A stretch of DNA of 11,179 bases, from the NCBI GenBank assembly GCA_036374835.1, contig DASUTB010000027.1, positions 1-11,179 on the forward strand, in the 5' to 3' direction. A program made the position numbers and the translations under genes. The stretch comes from DASUTB01 sp036374835. GTDB taxonomy: Bacteria; Actinomycetota; Actinomycetes; Jiangellales; Jiangellaceae. Positions 6,243 to 11,179 of the stretch are shown here, piece by piece (the first letter of the stretch is position 1; each line of letters begins with the position of its first letter). The notes under the pieces were generated by a model. It saw only the letters and a program-made list of their open reading frames with translations. It had not been told where the DNA came from and searched no databases.

Positions 6243-7731
6243 TTCGGTCCACGACGTCGCGGTCGTCGGCGGCGGACCGGCCGGCCTCGCGGCCGCATCC
6301 GCCGCAGCGGCGGCCGGATGCCGGGTGGTGCTGCTGGACGCCGGCGCGGCGCCCGGCGGCCAGTTCTGGCGGCAGTCCAGCGACGCCGACGCGCACCGTG
6401 ACGGTCTCCCCCGCGATCGCACCTATGCCCGGCTCTGCACCGCTGTCCGCTCGGTCGTCACGTACCACCCGCGCCGTACGGTGTGGACGATCGTCGTCGC
6501 CGCCGGCGGTTTCACGCTGCACACCACCGGCGCCGGCGGCGAAGGCGTATTTCGAGTCGCGGCGGTCGTGCTCGCCACCGGTGCGTTCGACCGGCAACTG
6601 CCCTTCCCCGGCTGGGATCTACCCGGGGTCTTCACCGCCGGCGGCGTACAGGCGCTGCTGAAAGAGCACGGCGTCGTCCCGGGCAGACGCATCGTCGTCG
6701 CCGGGACCGGGCCTTTCCTGCTGCCGGTGGCGGTGGGTTTGGTCACCGCCGGTGCGCCGCCCGCCGGTGTGTTCGAGGCCAATCGGCCCGGTCGGTGGCC
6801 ACTCGAGCTGCTGTCACGACCGGGTATGCCCAGCCTGCGCCACATGCACACCGATGGCGACGCACGTGATCTAGCCGGATGCGTGGCGGCGCGTGCGGCC
6901 GAGGCGGCGCGGTATGTCGGCACGTTGGCCCGGCACGGTGTACGGGTGCGCGCCAGGCACGCGGTCATTGCCGCCCACGGAACCGATCGTGTGCGGGCGG
7001 TGACGGTCGCCCGCCTCGGCGAGCAATGGACGGTCGTGCCGGGTTCGGCACGGACCGTCGAGTGCGACACGGTCGCCGTCGGCTGGGGCTTCACGCCACA
7101 GGTCGAGCTGGCGACCGGCCTCGGCGCCGCGACCCGGCTCGATGCCGACGGCTCGCTCGTCGTCACCGTCGACCGCCGCCAGCGAACCTCCGTGCCCGGT
7201 GTGTTCACCGCCGGTGAGATCAACGGCGTCGGGGGCGCCGAGCTAGGAGTCGTCGAGGGTGAGATCGCCGGCCGGGCCGCGGCTGCTGAGCTGGGCCGAG
7301 CCGTCTCGTGGCCGGACGCGCTGCTGCGCCGGCGGTACGCCCTGCTCACCTTTGCCCGGGCAGTTCACCGCGTCTACCCGGTGCGCAACGGATGGCGGAA
7401 CTGGCTGCGCCCGGATACCGTCGTCTGCCGGTGCGAGGAAGTCACCGCGGCCGAAGCGGCGGCCGCGGTCGACGAGCTTGGCGCCCGCGATGAAAGGTCG
7501 GTGAAGCTGCTGACCCGGACCGGCATGGGGTGGTGCCAGGGCCGGATGTGCGGTTTCGCGGTCGGCCGGCTCGTCGCCGACGGTGCGCCGGGCAACCCGC
7601 GCAGCGTCGCCGAACGGCCGCTGGCCACGCCGGTACGCCTCGGTGAGCTGGCCAACGGCCCGGGCCCGGCCGCTGCTGCGCCGGGCTCGGCCGACGACCC
7701 AGCCGAACCCGGGCAGAAGGAGGCCGGATGA
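6223..7731 (+). CDS. FAD/NAD(P)-binding oxidoreductase with C-terminal BFD-like [2Fe-2S] domain (LhpE/OoxA-like)
   Basis: This 502-residue protein is the large electron-transfer subunit expected beside the DAO-like and ferredoxin-like proteins. It has an N-terminal FAD fold (VAVVGGGPAGLAAA, about 12-25), an APGGQFWRQ block (43-51), a second nucleotide-binding fold (IVVAGTGPFLLPVA, 157-170) and the conserved RTSVPGVFTAGEINGVGGAELGVVEGEIAG (321-350). The C-terminal BFD-like cluster motif uses C402, C404, C438 and C443 (CRC ... GWCQGRMC). Close relatives are opine oxidase subunit A, HcnB and the hydroxyproline dehydrogenase subunit. The ATG at 6223 has GGGAG 5 nt upstream and overlaps the ferredoxin gene by 20 bp. 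After about residue 465 comes an Ala/Pro/Gly-rich tail with no recognised fold. Its stop overlaps the next start (ATGA). The final electron acceptor is unknown. Confidence 0.9.
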   Translation: MPRSPSDSVHDVAVVGGGPAGLAAASAAAAAGCRVVLLDAGAAPGGQFWRQSSDADAHRDGLPRDRTYARLCTAVRSVVTYHPRRTVWTIVVAAGGFTLHTTGAGGEGVFRVAAVVLATGAFDRQLPFPGWDLPGVFTAGGVQALLKEHGVVPGRRIVVAGTGPFLLPVAVGLVTAGAPPAGVFEANRPGRWPLELLSRPGMPSLRHMHTDGDARDLAGCVAARAAEAARYVGTLARHGVRVRARHAVIAAHGTDRVRAVTVARLGEQWTVVPGSARTVECDTVAVGWGFTPQVELATGLGAATRLDADGSLVVTVDRRQRTSVPGVFTAGEINGVGGAELGVVEGEIAGRAAAAELGRAVSWPDALLRRRYALLTFARAVHRVYPVRNGWRNWLRPDTVVCRCEEVTAAEAAAAVDELGARDERSVKLLTRTGMGWCQGRMCGFAVGRLVADGAPGNPRSVAERPLATPVRLGELANGPGPAAAAPGSADDPAEPGQKEAG

Positions 7732-8627
7732 CGAGTGCGCAGACCCAGCCGTGGCATGGAGTCCTGGTGGCTACCGCGTTGCCCTTCCGGGAGGACCTGT
7801 CGATCGATCTCGACCGGTATGCCGAGCACGTGCGATGGCTGGCCGACAACGGGTGTGCCGGCGTGTGTCCCAACGGCTCGCTCGGCGAGTACCAAGTGCT
7901 GACCGAGGACGAGCGCGCGGCGGTCGTCCGCACGGCCGCCGAGGCGGCGCCGGAGGGATTCGCGGTCATGCCCGGCGTAGGTGCATACGGTGCCGGCGAG
8001 GCCCGGAGGTGGGCCGAGCAGGCCGCCGAAGCCGGCGCCCAGGCGGTTATGGCGCTGCCCCCGAACGCCTACCGCGGCGACGATCGCTCGGTACTCCAGC
8101 ACTTCCGGGAGATCGCGAAGGCCGGCCTGCCGATCTCGGCGTACAACAACCCGATCGACACCAAGATCGACCTGCGGCCGGACCTGCTCGCCGAACTGCA
8201 CCGGGAAGGTCTCATCGTCGCGGTCAAGGAGTTCACCGGCGACCCGCGGCGCTGCTACGAGATCGCCGAGCTGGCGCCCGACCTGGACATTCTTATCGGC
8301 ACGGACGACAGCGTGCTCGAGGTCGGGCTCGCCGGCGCAAAGGGATGGATCGCCGGATTTCCGAACGCATTGCCGTCGAGCTGCGTTCAGTTGTATATGG
8401 CCACCCTGGCGCAGGATCTGGACACCGCGCTCCCCTTGTACCGTGCTCTGCATCCACTGCTGCGGTGGGATTTCAAGCCGGAGTTCGTGCAGGCGATCAA
8501 GCTCGCGATGGATCTGACCGGCAGGTACGGCGGGCCGTGCCGACCGCCTCGCCAGCCGCTCCTGCCCGACCAGTCCGCGACCGTTCGCCGGGAGACCGAG
8601 CGGGCGATAGCGGCCGGGTACCGCTGA
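7728..8627 (+). CDS. DHDPS/N-acetylneuraminate lyase family protein; probable pyrroline-4-hydroxy-2-carboxylate deaminase (LhpC-like)
   Basis: This is a 299-residue (beta/alpha)8 class I aldolase-fold enzyme. The Schiff-base Lys is K167 in VAVKEFTGD and the catalytic Tyr is Y139 in AYNNP, both at family positions. The carboxylate-binding loop reads NGSLGEY (49-55) in place of the GTTGE of true dihydrodipicolinate synthase, pointing away from lysine biosynthesis. In hydroxyproline degraders a homologue converts pyrroline-4-hydroxy-2-carboxylate to 2-oxoglutarate semialdehyde with loss of ammonia and water, and the gene lies between dehydrogenase subunits and an epimerase, as here. The ATG overlaps the previous TGA (ATGA) and follows AAGGAGG at 7717-7723, a strong ribosome site. 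Automatic pipelines would probably label it dapA. Family is very secure; the exact reaction rests on context. Confidence 0.88.
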   Translation: MTSAQTQPWHGVLVATALPFREDLSIDLDRYAEHVRWLADNGCAGVCPNGSLGEYQVLTEDERAAVVRTAAEAAPEGFAVMPGVGAYGAGEARRWAEQAAEAGAQAVMALPPNAYRGDDRSVLQHFREIAKAGLPISAYNNPIDTKIDLRPDLLAELHREGLIVAVKEFTGDPRRCYEIAELAPDLDILIGTDDSVLEVGLAGAKGWIAGFPNALPSSCVQLYMATLAQDLDTALPLYRALHPLLRWDFKPEFVQAIKLAMDLTGRYGGPCRPPRQPLLPDQSATVRRETERAIAAGYR

Positions 8628-8647
8628 GCGGACGAGAGGAGCATGCC

Positions 8648-9649
8648 ATGCGTTCGGTCCGCGTCTTCCACGCTGTGGACTCGCACACCGAGGGCATGCC
8701 CACCCGGGTCATCACCGGCGGGGTCGCGGCTCTTCCCGGTGCGAGCATGTTCGAACGCCGGCAGTGGTTCGTCGACAACGCCGACGACATCCGGCGGCTG
8801 CTGATGAACGAGCCGCGCGGCCACTCCGCCATGAGCGGGGCCATTCTGCAGCCGCCGACCCGGCCCGACGCGGACTACGGTGTGCTGTTCATCGAGGTGT
8901 CCGGATGCCTGCCGATGTGCGGGCACGGCACGATCGGCGTCGCCACCGTCCTGGTCGAGACCGGGATGGTCCCGGTGACCGAGCCGGTGACGACGATCCG
9001 GCTCGACACCCCGGCCGGTCTCGTCGTGGCCGACGTCGCCGTCGAGCAGGGCGCGGCCGCGTCGGTCACGATCCGGAACGTCCCGTCCTTCGCATACGAA
9101 CTCGACGCCACCGTCGACGTTCCCGACGTCGGCGAGGTGCGGTACGACCTTGCCTACGGGGGCAACTTCTACGCGATCGTCGAGCTCGAGCGGTTCGGCA
9201 TTCCGTTCGACCGGGCGTACAGCGGACGGATCCTGGACACCGGCCTCGCGATCATGGCAGCGATCAACGAGCAGCGCCGTCCCGTCCATCCCGAGAACGC
9301 GGAGATTGACGTGTGTCATCACGTCCAGTTCGTCGCAGCCGGATCGGACGCCAAGCACTCCCGGCACGCGATGGCGATCTATCCCGGCTGGTTCGACCGG
9401 TCGCCCTGCGGAACCGGGACGTCGGCTCGGATGGCCCAGCTGTATGCCCGCGGCGAGCTAGGCTTGCACACCGACTTCGTCAACGAGTCCTTCATTGGCA
9501 CCAGGTTCACCGGACGACTGGTAGGCGAGTCCACAGTTGGGGGGCGGCCGGCCGTCGTGCCGACGATCACCGGACGAGCGTGGGTGACCGCGATGGCACA
9601 GTACCTCCTCGATCCAACGGACCCGTTCCCAGCCGGTTTCGAGCTGTGA
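8648..9649 (+). CDS. Proline racemase family; probable 4-hydroxyproline 2-epimerase
   Basis: This 333-residue enzyme would invert C2 of trans-4-hydroxy-L-proline to give cis-4-hydroxy-D-proline, the substrate of the dehydrogenase encoded upstream. Both catalytic bases are present: C91 in MCGHGTIG and C254 in DRSPCGTGTSA. Having two cysteines marks a racemase or epimerase; the related trans-3-hydroxyproline dehydratases carry Thr at one position. The VDSHTEGMPTRV opening (10-21) is also conserved in the family. The ATG at 8648 has AGAGGAG at 8635-8641, 6 nt upstream; an ATG at 8643 is out of frame. The gap to the deaminase gene is 20 bp and the GntR gene follows after 11 bp. Proline racemase activity cannot be excluded from sequence, but the neighbours favour hydroxyproline. 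Confidence 0.92.
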   Translation: MRSVRVFHAVDSHTEGMPTRVITGGVAALPGASMFERRQWFVDNADDIRRLLMNEPRGHSAMSGAILQPPTRPDADYGVLFIEVSGCLPMCGHGTIGVATVLVETGMVPVTEPVTTIRLDTPAGLVVADVAVEQGAAASVTIRNVPSFAYELDATVDVPDVGEVRYDLAYGGNFYAIVELERFGIPFDRAYSGRILDTGLAIMAAINEQRRPVHPENAEIDVCHHVQFVAAGSDAKHSRHAMAIYPGWFDRSPCGTGTSARMAQLYARGELGLHTDFVNESFIGTRFTGRLVGESTVGGRPAVVPTITGRAWVTAMAQYLLDPTDPFPAGFEL

Positions 9650-9660
9650 GGAGTCATCCA

Positions 9661-10335
9661 ATGAGCCAGCAGACGCACGTCAGCCTCCCGTCCTTCGTGC
9701 AGCGGACCAGCCTTCGGGAACAGGTGGCCGAGGCGCTGCGCGCCGCGGTGATCTCGGGCAAGATGCAGCCGGGCGAGATCTACTCGGCGCCCTTCCTCGC
9801 CGCCGAGTTCGGCGTGTCGGCCACGCCGGTGCGGGAGGCGATGCTGGATCTGGTCAAGCAGGGCATGGTGGAGGTCGTCCGGAACAAGGGCTTCCAGGTC
9901 AAGGACGTCTCCGAACGGGAGCTCGACGAGCTCACCGAGATCAGGCTGCTGCTCGAACCGCCGTCGGCCATCACGGCCGCGCGGGTCGCCACCGCCGACG
10001 ACGTCGAACGGCTACGGCCGCTCGCCCAAGCCACTGTGGACGCGGCCGCCAGTGGTGACGTGCTCAGCCACATCGAAGCAGATCGCGCGTTCCATGAGGA
10101 ACTGCTCCGGCTGGCCGGCAACCGGCTCCTCGTCGGCATCGTGTCGGATCTGCGGGCCCGGACCCGCCTGTACGGCCTGGCCGAGCTTGCCCGCCGCGGC
10201 AAGCTGACCTCCACGGCGTCCGAGCACCTCGCGATGTGCGACCACCTGGCTGCCGGTGACGCGTCGGCCCTCGAGGCGCTGATCCGTCAGCACATCGGCC
10301 ACGTCCGGCACGAGTGGGCCGGCCGCGACGACTGA
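9661..10335 (+). CDS. GntR family transcriptional regulator, FadR/FCD subfamily
   Basis: This 224-residue protein has an N-terminal winged helix-turn-helix (LREQVAEALRAAVISGKMQPGE, 18-39, then LAAEFGVSATPVREAMLDLVKQGMVEVVRNKGFQV, 46-80). A helical FCD ligand domain follows, with the usual metal-site residues D141, H145, H189 and H211. Such proteins sense small carboxylates or amino-acid derivatives. As the last gene of the operon it is the obvious candidate regulator of hydroxyproline catabolism, probably a repressor released by a pathway metabolite. GAGGAG at 9648-9653 lies 7 nt before the ATG and overlaps the epimerase stop. The large open frame extending upstream to 9313 is a shadow of the epimerase gene. 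A perfect palindrome begins in its stop codon. Confidence 0.93.
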   Translation: MSQQTHVSLPSFVQRTSLREQVAEALRAAVISGKMQPGEIYSAPFLAAEFGVSATPVREAMLDLVKQGMVEVVRNKGFQVKDVSERELDELTEIRLLLEPPSAITAARVATADDVERLRPLAQATVDAAASGDVLSHIEADRAFHEELLRLAGNRLLVGIVSDLRARTRLYGLAELARRGKLTSTASEHLAMCDHLAAGDASALEALIRQHIGHVRHEWAGRDD

Positions 10336-10413
10336 TCACGTTCGGCATGAGTCACGTAGCTTCACGAGGCGCGCGTGCCTGGTGAAGCTACGTGACTCAT
10401 GCCGAACGTGATC
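10334..10413 (+). terminator. Perfect 32-bp inverted repeat at the operon end, probable U-less terminator
   Basis: The arm 10334-10365 (begins GATCACGTTCGGCATGAGTC, ends GCTTCAC) is the exact reverse complement of 10382-10413. The 16-nt spacer 10366-10381 can extend the stem by AGG/CCT (10367-10369 and 10378-10380) beyond a G/G mismatch, leaving an 8-nt loop. The left arm starts at the second base of the GntR TGA. No T-run follows on either strand, so it is not a classical intrinsic terminator. GC-rich bacteria do use such strong U-less hairpins, and the position before a new promoter fits. A mobile repeat or protein-binding palindrome is possible. Confidence 0.75.
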
Positions 10414-10430
10414 GAACGACCTTGGGAGTA

Positions 10431-10459
10431 TTGACCGGCCGTCGGCGTGATCGTAGTCT
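10431..10459 (+). promoter_or_regulatory. Sigma-70-like promoter of the PucR-like gene
   Basis: TTGACC (10431-10436) and TAGTCT (10454-10459) are separated by exactly 17 nt, predicting transcription from about 10465-10467 and a leader of roughly 70 nt. It lies directly after the palindromic terminator, so the regulator gene appears to form its own transcription unit. It is the best promoter-like pair I found in the window's intergenic sequence. Confidence 0.5.
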
Positions 10460-10465
10460 GCAAGA

Positions 10466-10477
10466 ACTATGTGACAT
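10466..10477 (+). promoter_or_regulatory. Second copy of the operator-like ACTATGTGnCAT motif
   Basis: ACTATGTGACAT matches the element at 4809-4820 (ACTATGTGCCAT) in 11 of 12 bases. It starts at about the predicted transcription start, where a bound protein would block RNA polymerase. The common occupant could be the GntR/FCD protein of the operon or the PucR-like protein itself. Recognition by either is inference. Confidence 0.35.
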
Positions 10478-10481
10478 GGCA

Positions 10482-10495
10482 TTGGTTCCTACCAA
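10482..10495 (+). promoter_or_regulatory. Leader dyad TTGGT-TCCT-ACCAA
   Basis: A perfect 5-bp inverted repeat with a 4-nt spacer lies between the predicted transcription start and the PucR-like start codon. It could be an autoregulatory operator or a small RNA hairpin. Short dyads arise by chance, so the call is tentative. Confidence 0.25.
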
Positions 10496-10527
10496 CGACG
10501 TGGTGGGCCCATCGCTCCATATCGGGC

Positions 10528-10533
10528 GGGAGG
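10528..10533 (+). promoter_or_regulatory. Ribosome binding site of the PucR-like gene
   Basis: GGGAGG lies 4 nt before the GTG at 10538. It selects this GTG, for which the reading frame is open to the right edge and yields a family-typical N-terminus. Confidence 0.6.
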
Positions 10534-10537
10534 CGTC

Positions 10538-11179
10538 GTGGAACTTTCGCTGCAGCAGATCATCGACGACCTTGCCGAGCGGCTCGGTCGGCCGACGGTG
10601 CTCGAAGACCACGCATTGCGCCTGATCGCGTACAGCGCGCATGAGCAGGCGATCGATGACGTGCGGGAATCCTCGATCCTCCAGCGCCACGCGGCCCCGG
10701 ATGTGGCGACCTGGCTGACCGAGCTCGGCGTCCGCCAGGCCCGCCGGCCGGTCCGGGTACCGGCGAACCGCGACCTGCACATGCTGCCGCGGGTCTGCAT
10801 CCCGGTCGTCTACGACCAGCACGTGCTAGCCCACCTGTGGTTCATCGACGCCGACGAGACGATGGGCGCGGACCAGATCGAGCTGTGCGGTCCATGGGTG
10901 GACCAGATCGCCGTGCTGCTGCACCGCGAGCAGATGGGCGGCGCACTCGCCACCGCGAGGCTCGCCGAAACGCTGGAAACCGTGCTGTCCGCCTCGTCCG
11001 GCGCTGCCGAGGCTGCACGCGGACTGCTCGACGCCGGCGACTTCAGCGCGCCCGCCGGCGTCGTGGTCGCCGTCGTACAGGCGCGTTTCGGCGACGATGA
11101 AGTGAGCGTGAACATCGAGGGCGCGCTGACCGAGGCGATGGCCACCCACCAGCGATCGGCGCGCCGTCTCCCGGCGCTG
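10538..11179 (+). CDS. PucR/CdaR-like transcriptional regulator, N-terminal part (cut by the window)
   Basis: 214 codons are visible, in phase to the last base with no stop. The N-terminus (VELSLQQIIDDLAERLGRPTVLEDHALRLIAYSAH) and the segment PVRVPANRDLHMLPRVCIPVVYDQHVLAHLWFIDADE (about 82-118) are typical of the GAF-like sensory region of actinobacterial PucR/CdaR-family regulators. A segment that looks like the start of the central GGDEF-like domain follows (about 150 on). The C-terminal helix-turn-helix expected in this family lies beyond the window. Start at GTG 10538 is backed by GGGAGG. PucR-type proteins regulate amine, purine and proline catabolism in actinobacteria, so a role in imino-acid use is plausible from its place beside this operon, but the target is unknown. 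Its leader carries the motif shared with the operon control region. Confidence 0.8.
   Translation, partial: MELSLQQIIDDLAERLGRPTVLEDHALRLIAYSAHEQAIDDVRESSILQRHAAPDVATWLTELGVRQARRPVRVPANRDLHMLPRVCIPVVYDQHVLAHLWFIDADETMGADQIELCGPWVDQIAVLLHREQMGGALATARLAETLETVLSASSGAAEAARGLLDAGDFSAPAGVVVAVVQARFGDDEVSVNIEGALTEAMATHQRSARRLPAL

Noticed and set aside
7374..8453. 359-codon open frame on the minus strand
   Set aside because: It is antisense to the BFD-domain subunit and the deaminase, has no recognisable family features, and reflects long antisense open frames in GC-rich DNA.
7583..8647. Upstream part of a 688-codon plus-strand open frame that ends with the epimerase
   Set aside because: Only the part from ATG 8648 matches the proline racemase family; the upstream part is an off-frame reading of the deaminase gene and lacks a domain.
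8387..9367. 326-codon minus-strand open frame opposite the epimerase
   Set aside because: It is antisense to well-supported coding sequence with both catalytic cysteine motifs in the plus frame, and shows no family signature.

Overview
The window comes from a GC-rich bacterium, most likely an actinomycete. Wobble positions are almost all G or C, there are several GTG starts, one start has no Shine-Dalgarno sequence, and a lipoprotein SBP, a GntR/FCD regulator and a PucR-type regulator occur together. The genus cannot be fixed from the sequence. No tRNA, rRNA, CRISPR array, transposase or phage gene was seen.

Left arm (1-4600, minus strand): an oligopeptide-type (Dpp/Opp) ABC importer in the order lipoprotein substrate-binding protein, DppB-like permease, DppC-like permease, DppD-like ATPase. 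The ATPase runs off the left edge. The last three genes are translationally coupled by 1-nt and 4-nt overlaps. Two hairpins sit between the binding protein and the first permease and probably lower expression of the membrane and ATPase genes.

Centre (4601-4830): a 230-bp divergent control region. The right-hand operon appears to begin with a leaderless or SD-less GTG start. A short dyad (ACTATGTGCCAT) lies just upstream of it and recurs with one mismatch in the leader of the last gene.

Right arm (4831-10335, plus strand): a compact operon that reads as a hydroxyproline catabolic pathway. It encodes a DAO/DadA-like flavoprotein, a small [2Fe-2S] protein and a FAD/NAD-binding subunit with a BFD-like [2Fe-2S] domain, which together resemble the hetero-oligomeric D-hydroxyproline dehydrogenase (LhpB/LhpF/LhpE type). 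These are followed by a DHDPS/NAL-fold enzyme (probable pyrroline-4-hydroxy-2-carboxylate deaminase), a two-cysteine proline-racemase-family enzyme (probable 4-hydroxyproline 2-epimerase) and a GntR/FCD regulator. The inferred route is trans-4-hydroxy-L-proline to cis-4-hydroxy-D-proline, then to pyrroline-4-hydroxy-2-carboxylate, then to 2-oxoglutarate semialdehyde. The final semialdehyde dehydrogenase is not in the window. The divergent importer plausibly brings in hydroxyproline or hydroxyproline-containing peptides.

Right end (10334-11179): the operon closes with an exceptional perfect 32-bp inverted repeat that starts inside the GntR stop codon. After it come a good promoter, two leader dyads and the first 214 codons of a PucR/CdaR-like regulator, cut by the right edge. 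The pathway genes are of known families. The less described elements are the palindrome, the shared operator-like motif and this gene combination.
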